Source of the DNA: Heligmosomoides polygyrus polygyrus
Lineage: Eukaryota; Nematoda; Chromadorea; Rhabditida; Heligmosomidae
Length of the DNA stretch: 64,000 nt
Direction of reading: 5' to 3'
Assembly: GCA_947396885.1 (NCBI GenBank)
Contig: OX377202.1
Coordinates: 33,099,407-33,163,406 of the forward strand
Shown here piece after piece: positions 23,225 to 35,700 of this stretch; position 1 is the stretch's first letter; each line of letters begins with the position of its first letter. Position numbers and translations under genes: made by a program. A model generated the notes under the pieces. It had not been told where the DNA came from and did not search any database. It was given only the letters and a program-made list of their open reading frames with translations.

Positions 23225-24640
23225 TACCACACATAGGAGCCGGCGCCTCCTGCAACTGCACTATGCTAGCTCTCCAATAAGGCCACTATCAACGCTACTC
23301 AGAGAGAGTTACTATGCGATACGATAACGTTAGCACTGAATATGCAACAAGTGGTGCAGGAACACTATAAGTGGATTGTTGCAGAAAATTATGTCCTATG
23401 GGACCTTCAGGCTTCACGAGAGAAGACTGGTCATGGAGTAGTCATATCTCTACTAAAAAAACCTATTCAAAACCTAATGGAGAATGTTTCGACGGTGAAG
23501 ATTATCTGTATTTAACAACTTCGTTGTTCACAGTCTTCTCTCTGTTTGAGTTTTGGAGTATTTTGCCTGGCGAACGTAAGCACGATTTCTAAAACTACAG
23601 GAGCCAAATGGACAATGGCTGAATTCCAGCATCAGCAGGAAAAGCAGCCGGCGCCAGCGTCGCCGCAGCAGCAGCACGAAGGCCGGGTGGTCGGCCGTGT
23701 TTGGAGGCGCAACGACTGTTACATGTTGTGCTGTTTTCCGATGGCGAACCAGTTCCGACGCTGCCAACGTGCTGCCTGTGTGACTTGACTTGATAACCGG
23801 AGACAAAGCTCTCAAACAAGTTCCCCCGCTCGTCTCCAACTGTCACAGGTGATGTGGTTGATGGATCAGCGACGACAGGATTGACGTTATATCTTGCTTG
23901 GAACTCGAAGTGCAACCTTGTTTGCTGGATAGCACAGTGGCATTCGCTCAATTCTCATTCGACCGCGCAATACCATTGTCTTCGAAGGGACGAATTTCAG
24001 TGAAAGAAGCGCAGAACAAGCGGTGTTGTGTGCTGTGAGCCGCTTTGGAAAACCGTCGTAACTGTGTCACTAAGGAGTAAATAAAGTAGTTAATAGCGTT
24101 TTTCTAGAAGGGACTATCTCTACAATGGTGCTGAGGGGGGAAAGGGAGTTGAAAAAGTCCCTTTTTGAGCTCTTGGATGAAAGGAGTTGCATACCAGCTG
24201 CTTCAACACGACAGCATAGCACTGGGAATTTTTACAAGTGACAACCACCAGAACGCTGACCGTCATTTCTAGAAATCGTGGGAAAGAAATGCAAAACAAT
24301 TCATGTCATCTTAGCCAGCGGGAAAGGTTGATTTTGGCACACGAAAATGGATTGAATTGGGAGAAGGTAACTTACTTGTTTGATTTACTGCACATGAGAT
24401 TGACATTTAGACAATAAGAGGGACTTATATGTCAATGTTATAGCCGTTAAAAAGACAGAATGAACAACTGTAGGAATTGAAGAGTAGAACAGCAAAGGGA
24501 TGAATGGGCTGCAGGTGCGCTTCAAAGGAGTTCAAAGTTCCGTCGCTTCCTCACTTTTTACTCAGGCATCTTGAGCTACTTCAGTTGAAAAGGCTAAACT
24601 AGAGAAAGTGACGGATGGGGCGTTAGAAACTGGACTGTTT
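23225..24640. other. Interval without a supported gene
   Basis: A 118-codon minus-strand frame (23951-23595) and its plus-strand counterpart contain Ala/Gln-rich coding-like sequence but no domain that I can name. A retroelement gag relic is possible but unsupported. Nothing else is recognised. Confidence 0.35.
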
Positions 24641-25620
24641 CTCATATTCTATGACTATTCTAAGACTAAGCTGTAGTCCAACGTAAACCGAACTCGGCCA
24701 GCCCTCGCTTCGTCTGGCTAATGCTTTCAAGGGTGCGCTGAAGAGCTTCGGGGAGACGCGGTATCCCCTTGCCGAACACCTCTCTTCACGTTGAAGATGG
24801 TGAGACCACTGTACAGCTCTCGATGTGAGCAGGAACGCCTTTAGTGAGTCCACGACGGCTCCCCAAAGCTCCGTCCCTACCACGACGGCTACTCCGTCCA
24901 GTTCTCTGCAGCTCGGAATCTTTCCGCAGCTGTGCGATATCGCAGAATTTCTCCTTGCGCCGTGTCTGTTTACAGTTCTTGCAGAACCACAACTTTGCCT
25001 TGGATGCCCTGGCGCAGTGGTTTACTTCGTCGACAGCTTCCGCTTGGACGGAGTCGAATGCCTTCTTCAGATCGATGAACGTAAGGCACAGCGGCATCCT
25101 ACACTCCCGCTCTACTTCGATTAGGGTAGTATATATGGGGAGATGGGAAATACTCGAGGATCTCTGCTGACGTGAGCGTCCGATGACTGCAGCTAAGGCC
25201 GTGGTCTGTTTGCCAATCATGTGCTGGCCCGTTTGCCAATGATGTGCAACGTTTGAAAAAGTCAAACAGAGAAAACCGTCTGAAGGAATTTGTGCATTCC
25301 CCTTCAGAGCTGGAAAGAGTGATCGCGAAACTCTGCTTAAACCGCATTACAGTAGGTGTTGTGAAATGAGGAGTGAACTTTGAGCGGAGGTTATCAAGGA
25401 GAAAATGTGTTCGCGTCGGACGTCGCTCAATCTGAGTGCCTGATTTCTCTGAACAAACCCTCCTTAGAGCTAGAAGCACCACGAAAGTGCACGTGGCAGA
25501 ACAGTAGAGAGTGCTTCGGAGAAAGGCGACTATGTCCCAAAGCTCCTCAAGACGAACATTATGCATCAATGAGGTTTCATCAAGCCCGCTTCACTGCCAC
25601 ACAAGTTTTCATAGGAAAGG
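24640..25620 (-). pseudogene. RTE-type reverse transcriptase relic
   Basis: The minus strand contains the RTE signature IEVERECRMPLCLTFIDLKKAFDSV (motif A, near 25125-25040; FIDLKKAFD kept). Further on comes a degraded motif B region (YRVSPKLFSAPLK, near 24767). The upstream piece (25569-25270) has DFFKRCTSLA- and PHIYYPNR-like fragments that look like eroded RTE sequence. Several frameshifts and the absence of a YADD box show it is dead. The lineage is distinct from the LINEs at 1-2.9 kb and 47-50.6 kb, which have FLDLEKAFD instead. Confidence 0.7.
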
Positions 25621-26432
25621 AATGAAGACCAACACGAGGGTTAACCTAATGGGAAGAGACCTGACAAGAAGGGGCAGTCTCTTATAGACCAATCCTGCTG
25701 TGTTGGATAAAAATGACCATTTCAGCGAGAAGACGGTGTTGACATCAAAGCGAAGGACTTATTAGTGGTACAAGGTCCAAATGACTGATCTCATAGCGGC
25801 AGAAAGAACAACGCTAAGAAAATCCATTTGACTAAATTTTTTCCTAATTTAGCCGTAATTGAGGGGACCACCTGCGCTTCACGGCTGCGGACGACTCGAC
25901 ATCAATTTCCGGTGGGGCGGTGCCGCATTCACCCTGCCATACATATTTGTCCTCGTTTCCCCTCTACACTTCTGATTGAGTCCAGAAGAGAAGAGGCTAT
26001 TTCTCGAAAACTATGTTTTTTACGAATCGTTTTTCTCTTCTAGGCAACATTTGACAGATTGCAAGGTTTTTTAGAAGAGCACTTCTTTCGCAACCTTACT
26101 CAGCTGTCGACGACAATTTATCTATCGTCAACTTTCCATGTATTTAAGTCCTCTTTCCAGTTGGTTTGCTAGGCAATCATCATAAAAGAGTTCTTAGTAA
26201 TGAGCAACTTAATAGTTAGTTTGATAGTTAATAGTCATTTTTAGCGGTGGCCCTCAACGGCAACCATCTGTCAGGTCAGCCGTCCTCTACAAACTCCCAT
26301 CTCTGATCCTGTCTCTTTTTCTTTAAGATGATTACTCTGTAGGATGAAATGATGCTTGGGCGAATGCACTGTGAATATTTCCGATTTTTCCAGGCTCCGA
26401 AGAAGGCAATGCTGCCGAAACGTCAGCCGAAT

Positions 26433-26738
26433 AGGATAAGGATAAGGATAAAGGACGGCGTTACTCAATCCCTTCTGGGATGCGCCAGCGCATTCTACTT
26501 CTACGGGATGTCGTGGAGGTGACATGAATGCGTATTTGGCCATACAATGACTTGCGGTGGCCAGCCGATGAACAAGTCAGCGCTTTACCCTTCCCAGACA
26601 AATCTGGTACCAATTCACCGACCCCGGAGGAATGGAAGGCTTGGTTGGCCTGGGCGGGAAATCCGAACCAGGAACCTGGTATCGGGTGCACGCGACAGTC
26701 GCGCCTCCTCCGACTGCGCTACACGCGCCCCAGCCGAA
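26433..26738 (-). repeat. tRNA-derived SINE, copy D (best preserved)
   Basis: On the minus strand it begins GGGCGCGTGTAGCGCAGTCG, with an A-box-like TAGCGCAGTCGG (26712-26723). The B-box-like GGTTCGGATTTCC (26658-26670) follows at the spacing expected of a tRNA. It ends with a (TTATCC)n tail (plus strand GGATAAGGATAAGGATAA at 26434). A pol III promoter, tRNA relationship and short tandem tail define a SINE. Transcription would need RNA polymerase III; mobilisation would need an RTE-like LINE, of which relics occur here. Copies A, B, C and E in this window belong to it. Confidence 0.75.
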
Positions 26739-26838
26739 TAGAGCTGTTAACAATCTTGGTCGATAGCTTATCAAGAACCTACTTTGTTTGCAATAAATGT
26801 CGCTGCAGTTCTGTTAGAGGTTTGCGGTGACGTCCCCC

Positions 26839-29800
26839 TTGCATTCAGTGCTCGTTAGAGTACAATGTCTAGGGTTTTGGGTTGCAGGTCGTAATAGTAG
26901 TAATGCAGTCTTCTATCCAGAACGAACTAACTTCCAGTCATTGTTTTAATCAGCCGCAGGATTTGTTCATAATTTTTAGCATTGAAAATAAGGCTACTAC
27001 GTATTTCTTCACCCACACAAATAAAACATAAACTGTGAACAAGTCTGGCCGAATTTTTTTAATGTTACTCAACGGTCTGTCCACATTTATTTCTCGCCTT
27101 CAAGGCATATTTTGAAAACAACACTATTAAAAAACAATATTAAAAGAAAAACTTTAAAAACTAGTTTTTAGAGAAAGCACAGTTTATTTTGTGTTTCCGA
27201 CGCGCCACGCATTCTACATAGATGCAAAATAACGGATGCATTATCCAAAATGCACAATACAAAAGTTTAGGTAGGCAAGCGAAAGGTAAATCGGATTTGT
27301 ACTCGCCGAGCACTTCGAGCACGGATACTTCTTCAGCGCCTAAAAGTCGAGTGCGTGCTGCTCTTCTATATACATTCGTTTACGCTCATTACCAGAATTT
27401 CTACTTCATTATTACATAAGGATTTATTTACTACTTCATCTCATGCAATCGCGATGCGATTCAGTGACTTTTTTCATTCCCAGAATTTCTCAGAATGGAA
27501 CAACTCCTCCTGTACTGCGAACAATAGGTGTTGTTTTATTGTGCAGCCTTGCTTGTGGCAAAAGATCTTGCTTATCGTGGCGTGAAAGAAGATGTTTTCC
27601 ACTCAGAGTCCCTAAAATCCATTTCTGTCCACTGTGTCTTGAAAGTATCACAACAGCTTCGCAAGATTAATAGTGGATGGGACAATAATGAGTAAGCGAG
27701 TTGGGCGGAAGTGGTTTCTGACCTCCCGCCGCAAGTGATAATCGTCTCTCATTCGCTGGAACTTAGTCTTTCATGTACCTCCTTTCGCCAACTCATTATA
27801 ATAAGAGCAACTCTGTTTTACTTTCTATGCGTCCGCCCTCACTTTTGGAGTCAGAATAGCAGATGCGATTAAAAGCGACATCTGACGCGTGGTCAATAGG
27901 TACACTTGTTCATCCCATTTTCGCGACAAATTAGTCACTCTTTTAGGCATTCCTGACACTTTCAAAATAAAAGTGAACTTATTCCGAATTGACTTTTCCC
28001 AAACAAAATAGAGACTCTCCAAAGCGGTTAGAATAATACAAAGGTATAAGGCCACTACTAATTTTGTAAACTTTGTATTTCTTTACAACACTTAGCGGCA
28101 TGGGCTTCTTGCACTGAATTCGTCGTAGTCGAAAACCATACCTAAAAATGAATCAGAAACCTTTCTTGGATACAAAACTTTTTAAGAAGAAATCATTGGG
28201 TTTCCACTGTTTTAAAAGTATAAGGCCACCACAGACTCACTTCCATTTTATTACAATAAATAATCAGCAGTTACAAATACAAATTCCAAATAATAATCGG
28301 CAGGTCCGCCGTCTCTGACAAATCTCGTCGAGTTGCGCCACCCCATGTGTTTTGGTGCCCCCGAACAGCGGCGCGTCAAGAGCGTTTTGGCGGGCGGTGT
28401 AAGGATTGAAGGCGGGCTAGGTGGAGCTGGCACCTATGCGGGCGAGCTTCGCTCCAGACTACGCCCAGAGTAATCGGATGTCGGGGCATTCGGAACAGAG
28501 TGGGGAAATAATCGGGAGGAAGGCCGGGGCAACTCGCGAGTTGTGACGTCACACCCCGTATCTAGGGGTCGCCGCGTGCCGCGGCACCCGCCGCGCAACG
28601 CGGCAATCAAAGCTACCTAGGGTCCGTCAAGATTTCTTCCTGTGGTATGTATAGAACAATGGTGTACCGAATAAAATTTATTAGGATAAAAACCTGTACA
28701 ATACTACACAGCATAAATCCTACACTATACCACACTGCATAAATCCTACACTATTAAATATAGTTATATTATTACAAAGCGACTAGTTACACTACTATAT
28801 TGTATATACATATATAATTAACAGGAAAACTACAAAAATCTGTTACTACACATATAGCTATATTACTATATAGAACACATTACTAACTACGCAATGGAAA
28901 TTTGTCTAGAAGTGTAACATTTAAAAGAGGAGCGGAATTTAATAAACACAAGATTTCAGATGAAGTTGGGAGTAAATGCGTCGTAGTCAGGGTTAAAAGT
29001 CGATTCAGAGATTCAGCTTAAGTTTCAGAAGGTCTAGGTGGTCAAAATGAGAATGGAGGTTATATCTAGTCTAGATCTTGATACTGGGTGAGTGGAAAAC
29101 GTTTTTGAGCTCTCTTTCGAGGGCACGGCACTTGAAGTAAAATAAATGCGTTCAGTGATTAATATATCTAGACTAGATATGAAGCACGTAAAACAACTAG
29201 AGCAACTGAAGACACGCGGAGGGAAGACATTTGGTGACTGAAGAGGTGAGGTCACAAGTCTGCGAGGCCACAAGTCAGGAAGAACCCGAAACGAAACTCG
29301 TATAACATAGTGGATATGAGTCAAAATGAGGATCAAGTCCAGATAGAAGGCAAATTTCGAAACCGTTCCTATACTCGAAATCATCTCGGTCATGAAGTGA
29401 GTAACAACTCTTATCATCGGTCGTGAAGTGAGTTTCGAAAGACTGTGCGGCAATGTTAATGAGGTTGAGGCGTGGCCGCGATGCACTTATACATTTCCTT
29501 AAACATTTAGTGGGAGCACAGTCGAGTGAAACATATAAATAGGAGAGTCCTCAGTGATGTCTGACTAAGTATAAGTAATGAGTGAATAGAAGAACCCGAA
29601 CAAGCGAAGAAGCCGAGGAGCATGGAGAGGGCAAAGCACGGTGCGTGCAAAGATAATAAGGTTTCCATCTGCGCGTTAGTGGATATGATACATGAGGGAA
29701 AATCCGTTGTCCATGACAAAATGAAGCCCTGTGAAGCGTGAGATTTCGAGGAGCTCGGAGCTGAAGGAATGTAGAAACGTGTAACGCATAAAATATTAGT

Positions 29801-30570
29801 TAAAATTACATAAAGAAGTGCAGTGTAAGGTTTAGTGTGCTTTGAAGCGCATATTGGAAAACGATTGCGGGGACAGAAACGAGACAACGAGCAAAGGAAG
29901 CGTTTGGAGGGGACTACTTTGAAGTTTTAGATCAAATTGCAGCGGTGTGACTGTAGATGGGGTATGGCGAAATGGCGATTTTAAAGCATTAATTAACGCA
30001 TAATTCGTTGGAGCATTGAAGAGGATGAAAAGGTTTGGAGCGCTCCTTGAATTCTCACGCTTCGCAGGGCTTAATTTTCTCGCTGACAAAGGCTTTCCTG
30101 TCAACGTAAAATTCACCCACGTGCAGATAGAAATGTTAGAACCGTCGCAGAGGCCCCGTTTCACCCTCTTCATGGTCGTTTGGAACCGTAGAACATTCAA
30201 AACATTGTAAAGCAACATAGATGTCGAAGGTTTTATGATGTTTCATGTTCAGGAAATTGAATGGACTTGAAATTAAGATCAGTTCTTCAACGCTTTTACG
30301 AGTTTTTTGCGGCACCCCCATCAGCAAACGCGTCATGAAGAGGGAAAAACGTCTATCGAAACAAACAAGAAACAGTTAACGTCGGGTTGGGAGCTTAGGG
30401 GTCAAAGTGCATCGCGACCACCAAGAGAACGACGGCAAACAACAACAATAGAACGAGATAGATGGAGTCACAATGATGACATGGATGGCACTCACGGGGT
30501 GGAGGGATCCTGGCATCATGGCTACGAATGTTGTGATCCTTGGTGGCATTCTCCGGCCTCGAGACTGCTT
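26839..30570. other. Interval without a supported gene; GC-rich island at 28290-28640
   Basis: The surroundings are AT-rich and carry no recognised exon. At about 28290-28640 there is an abrupt GC-rich block with GTGACGTCACACCCCG and GCCGCGTGCCGCGGCACCCG, including short palindromes (AACTCGCGAGTT and TGACGTCA). It could be a dispersed repeat or a promoter-like island; I cannot tell which. Long open frames at 29034-30218 (minus) are Ser/Leu-rich without motifs. Confidence 0.4.
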
Positions 30571-32504
30571 TCAATAGTTGTGCCTGTCAGCGCTGCAGGA
30601 GGGGCGGTCTTCAAGAGTGGGGCGCCTCTGAAAAGAAAAATAAGATATTTGGCGATGGACATGACACGTGGAAGGGCTGACACACCTTACGCTCGACCAG
30701 TTCGCCGCTGACGCACGGCCATTGGCGGACTTCTGCGCTGAAAATCACAAAGAACATTCACAATGAAGTGGATGTCACAACGAAGCAGAACTCACAGTGC
30801 GTCGCCAAGATTCTGCCTAAAGCGCGATCCTCACGCTGCTCGACAGTCCTGCAGGTGCCGAAACTGCTCCTCCCTTTCGTAGTCGTTGCAGCCGAGGTTG
30901 ATCCACCATCTGAAAGTAATCCGGTTTGCTATCTAGAAGGGACTCAAAAAGCTAAGAAGCGCTGGTGAAGCCATACGGTTGCTGAGCGGTCCTCAGTTCG
31001 TCCACAGTCTTGTCGAGGTTTGCCGATCCCAAGCCGATCGTGTCGAGCAGGAAGTCTAAAACAGACGGAGTGTCTCCAGCCTAGAAATGGGAGGAGGGCA
31101 ACGCCTACCTACAAGTGTGGTTGCCACAGCCTCAGGAATGTCCTTCAGTTTCCTATTTCTGCCCGCATTCCCGGCCATGCGGCAGCTGTATTGCTTTATT
31201 TCGCTCACGGGTGAGCATGCCTAAGATTGATTCGCATTTGTGCGAGCGAATAAGAATTGCAGTCGGAGAAGTGGTTGAGGACTGCACGCACCGAACGGAG
31301 GTAATGTCTGAAAAAGGCCGTCGACTTCCTTGTGAAGCTCTCATCGTGGGTGGTGTGCCATTTCCATGTCCGGAGAAGCTGCCGCAGGTCCACTGCCTAG
31401 AAACGCTAGCAATTAGGGACGAGGCTCTCCTTCATAAGACATCGTTTTCCCTCACCTCGAAAGGAGGTTGCTTCTCGATGAACCATTCGCGCGTCGTGTT
31501 CGACACACACATCTTCGTCCCCTCTTGCGGAAGTGGCGGCTCCGTACCTCGAGGGGCTTTCGACGCAGCGCTCATCAGGTCTTTTTTGAGCACGGGCAGC
31601 GATGCCAAGACGTGGTCCAGCTTAAACGGTACTATGTAGAAGAAACTTCTCTCAACAAGTTAGAAGGAGAATCGGGTAGTATTCACCGCACTGGCGATTC
31701 CTACGATGACGTCGCCTTGGAACCTCACAATCGCCACCAGTTCGCGGACCACGCTGTCGGATGACGTCGCCAAGTTCGACAGTGAGCGCTGAATTTGTTT
31801 GAGGCCATGGACGTCGAGCCGCATGCCTTTCATGGTATTCGAGACGAGACGCTGAAGAATAGAGAAGTACGACAGTGGTCAACGGAAGGCACGTCGAAAT
31901 CCTGTAGTACCTCGTAATTAGTTCCGTATTCCGTCGATCCAATCAGCTGGCCAAGAGACTGGAAAGGGACGTGATCGTGGGCCATAAGGTTCTGAGCTCT
32001 GATGGAGAGCATTGTGGCCGTTGGAGAGTCTCGCGACGAGGCCGCGGCATCGCTGGAGGCGGAGGGAGGCATTTCAATGGAGGCTCGCTTTCGCAGAGCC
32101 ATCACGTCGCGTGGAGCGGGTCCCGCTACTTCCACTGCTCTTTCGGCTCGTTGCTGTCCAGCAGCAACACGTGGGCTGTCGTCGAGGTCGTACACCTGGT
32201 AGGGATCGTAGGCACTTCCTTCGCTGCAGCTTTGGTGGCTTGACTGCGACGTGACGATGCTCCCCGACATATCGAAACACGACATTTCGGCGTATTCAGC
32301 AGCGATGTAGCCTGTGTCGGGAACCTCCATGTCAGCATATGGGACCGTCGATCCTTGTGAGCCGGCGGCTCCCTCTCGGATTGGGGCAGCTGCCCCTTCT
32401 TCAACGGAAGCAGGTGGAGATACTTCCTGATGATCCGCGTCCTGACGATCGACGCTGCTGGCCTTATCCATGGCCTCCTCCATTGCAACGTACGAGTGGT
32501 CCAT
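30571..32504 (-). CDS. Eight-exon gene of unknown function, N terminus shared with the CACTA-like gene
   Basis: I do not recognise the product. A consistent model runs 32504-31911, 31851-31724, 31648-31456, 31396-31292, 31080-30977, 30909-30835, 30737-30686 and 30627-30571. All junctions have GT/AG, phases agree throughout, introns run from about 59 to 211 bp, and the sum is 436 codons including TGA. Exon 1 is acidic and Ser/Ala/Glu-rich, then has SLGQLIGSTEYGTNYE. Exon 2 has MKGMRLDVHGLKQIQRSLS, a likely helix. Later exons give WFIEKQPPFE, LDFLLDTIGLGSANLDK, WWINLGCNDYEREEQF and WPCVSGELVERK. The SLGQLI and LDVHGLK blocks, and the intron between them, match the neighbouring gene. A start further upstream (32699) would read through a hairpin and is less likely. 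The exon 4/5 junction has an alternative donor at 31208. Confidence 0.6.
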
Positions 32505-32535
32505 TGGGGCGGTAGTCGTGATAGCTGAGTGAATT

Positions 32536-32600
32536 GCTTGGTTGAACGTTGGCCCGCCGTTGCTTGATTCGAGCAACGGCGGGCAAACGTTCAACCAAGC
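32536..32600. repeat. 29-bp hairpin between the two transposase-related genes
   Basis: GCTTGGTTGAACGTTGGCCC... (32536-32564) and its near-perfect complement (32572-32600) enclose a 7-base loop, with one mismatch. It lies in the roughly 200-bp space between the stop of the upstream gene (32706) and the start of the downstream gene (32504) on the minus strand. It could be a structured 5' leader, a terminator-like element or a small insertion. Confidence 0.8.
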
Positions 32601-32705
32601 GATTCGCGTTACATGACATTCTTGAAACATAACGATAACGTGCGGGAAGAGCCCACCGACTTTCCAGCAACTTATTATTTTCCAATCATTTATTAACATT
32701 ACGCT

Positions 32706-35700
32706 TCAAAGCACCGACATGTACGTTGCGCCATTAATAGTTAGGGACGTAGACCTACCCTGGATTTCAAAACCATTTCGCATTCTAAGTTCACAACCTG
32801 AGACCTGCATGAAAAATTTGTTGAAGCGCTGAACCGTGTGGACGGCCGAAAGAGCGCGTAGTGTGGCGGGATGATCGCAGTTTCTCAAGGATTGAGCGAG
32901 GTTACGAAATGGGTCGTCTGTCTGCATTTCCTCTACGAGCACAAGAAGGTTGTCGTAGATGGTGTCGTGCACGAAGAGAACAATATTAGCGAACACGATG
33001 TCGTGCTCTTCATTGGCGAACGCCACGCAACTTGCTGAAGTGTCCGAAGATTGACTCCAATAGTACTTTGATACGAACACCTCATTCTTATGAACCGCGC
33101 GAGAACAGAAACATTTCTCTTTTGATTTTGTTTTTTCTTTTACCTTCTTTGTAACAATGAAAGCAAGTACCTGAAATTGTAGCGTGACATATAACGTTCG
33201 AGAAAGGACTTGTGTTCAGGCAGCAATGAGGTGAAGAGGACCTCCGACGAACGCGGGATGTACCACCCGTTCCGAAACAGCACGCTGGGGGGGGGGGACC
33301 TAAAGCGAACAAGCTCGCCTAGGGATAGCGCTAGCGCAGTTATTGCACATCTACTATCAACTAATTAACCAACCTTGCCTTTGCACCCAAAGACATTCTT
33401 TCAAGCAGCCTCCGAAAACAGGGATTGTTAGTTCTCCTCGTCTCCCCTTTCAGGGAGTTAAGGAGCTCCCTTCGCGCGAGGAATCTAGAATGGAGTTCAG
33501 ATGGGAGCCGCGACCTCTGTTTGTCCATATTTAAAGTGGACCTCTGAATGATTCCATCAGCACAGTTCGTAGTGCACTGATCTACTCGCAATTGCAACCG
33601 TCGATGAAGGCTTTCGAAGCCGGCTGATGACCAGTGAGTTGGTGACCCTTTCTTCAGGAGATCCTCCAATATGGCGTGGTCGAGGAGAACCTGAGTTTAT
33701 ATTTTACCAGCTACAAGCTGACAGGAGGACTGCTAAGCTCAGGTGATGATCACACCCAGAACTCACATGGACCTTCAGGGTGAAGAGCAGCTGCGAGACT
33801 TCGACCCACAAATACTTCATGTTCGTCGCTATGTCCCGGATCGCAGCGAGATCAGTATCATAGCGGTATGTGATGCCGAGCATCCTCATTAGAATCTAGT
33901 AAATCAGAATTGCCGAACACGCAACCAGCTCTCTGCACATTTTCTGCGCGGCCACAATGGGGAGCAAGACTTCCATGAGCTGAAGTTTAGTGCGTGACTA
34001 AAATACATTAATGGGAAGACTAAACACTAAGGCCTTCCAGTTCCTACCCCTCTTTTTTCAGATCCCGTGATCATAGAGAAATCCTCAGTTCCGAGTATCA
34101 TTTTCGATGCATACGTGTAGTTCTTCAGACGCTCCAGGCAACAGGTTATGCTATTGAGGTCTTCTCTTCGTACCCGGAACTCATGAGCGCGCCCTTTTGT
34201 GGTGAAGAGCTCTGAATAAATAAGCTCTGAGTATGGTAACAATAGAGGGCTAGAGGTCTGAGCTGAACAGAATAGAGCCTTGAATTTTCGCTCCATTCCT
34301 CTGGCAAAGGAAACCACCTTTGAATAGATCGGTGGTGATCCCCTCATCGAGAAGATGGAGCGACTCGGGATGGCAGCGCTCCAGTCCTATGATTTCCATC
34401 ATCGCCGTACGCCCTTAATGTAAACGAGTTCAATCACCTCCGCAATCAACCTAATCATCAGCCGCAATTTCAGATCTTTTCCCCAAATTGATGCAGATAT
34501 GTCTACCCTCTACTTCACCAAAGACTTTTGTGTAATAGACATGGATTTTTATACAGAATAAAACTCAACACTATTTCAGTATTGCAGCACAATAGTTTTT
34601 GTGTTAAAATACAGAAAAATGTGCTTAAGGGAAAACTGTTCAGGAGCTAGCACCTAAAGAAGGATATGCGGATATGGAGTCAGGAAGGACAGGAGATAGG
34701 ACAGGAGATAGATAGATAAGAGGTAAAGCAACGCTTATTAATTCAAGCGAAATGATGGCCTCAAAAAACTACTCCAAAAAAATCTCGGTTGTTCCCATCC
34801 TTCACAAGTAAAGTAAAGCAACGCGAGATATTGAAATAACAGGGGAACAGCCCTTCTCCCCCACCCCTCCGCATTCCATCCCCTCTTCTCCGACTCCGCC
34901 CGAGGAGTCGTCACAGGATCCAGCGATTGAAGAAACCAAAAGGAACGCAGAGGACAGCGATTCTTAAAGGACAGGTGACACCGAAAAATAGAGAACGTTC
35001 CCGAAGTCCCTTTCCCTTCGAAGGGGTCCGCCCCAACCAAAATTTAAAGTGCGCGGAGACCCGCTGCTCACCACGCGGCGCGCATGACGCCCCATCTGCT
35101 GATCTTCCTTGATCTGGAGCAAGGAAGCTCCGCAGCAAGGAAGATCGGCAGATGGGAAGGCAAAACGACACGACGACAACAAGGAAAAAGGGGAAGGAAT
35201 AGAGACATGAAGAGATCGAGAGGCTCACTTTCTTTACACTGTTTTTCCTTAATAAACAAACATTTAACAGACAGAAATGCTGACCTGAAAGACCGTTCCT
35301 TCTGGCATCAGCGTCAGCCAAAATGCTTTCCCTCGTGCGGCGATCGTCCGGATTGGCGAAGCGTTGGAACCATACCATTCTTCGGCCTTCCCTCTGTCCT
35401 GGAAACGTGCACTGATGGCAGCCGTAGTTCGAGAACCAGTTTGGCGACTTATACAGCGCTCTCATTGCCTGTGAAAAGAGTAGTGAACAGTTTATATTTA
35501 ATACATATAGAAGAGAACTTTGTCAGAATAGTTCACCGCGAAATCCATGACGGCATTGCGCAGCTTGGGGCGGCATGTCCACTTCCTTCCGTCTTTGTCG
35601 CGCACGACGATTGGGAATCTCTCCATGTCATCGAGCTCCCACTTGAGACTTAATAAACCGATGACCCCCTCGTTTCAGTGATAGACCGAAATCGTCGGTG

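Noticed and set aside
26577..26774. Short frames recurring at 8182-8391 and 26577-26774
   Set aside because: The shared peptide is a translation of the SINE body; promoter boxes and tail show that the repeat is non-coding.
30307..30711. 134-codon plus-strand frame
   Set aside because: It overlaps the last exons of the eight-exon minus-strand gene in antisense and has no recognisable domain.
34738..35040. Minus-strand frame in the long intron of the CACTA-like gene
   Set aside because: It lies in repeat-containing intron DNA. The exons on both sides join in phase without it and it lacks any family motif.
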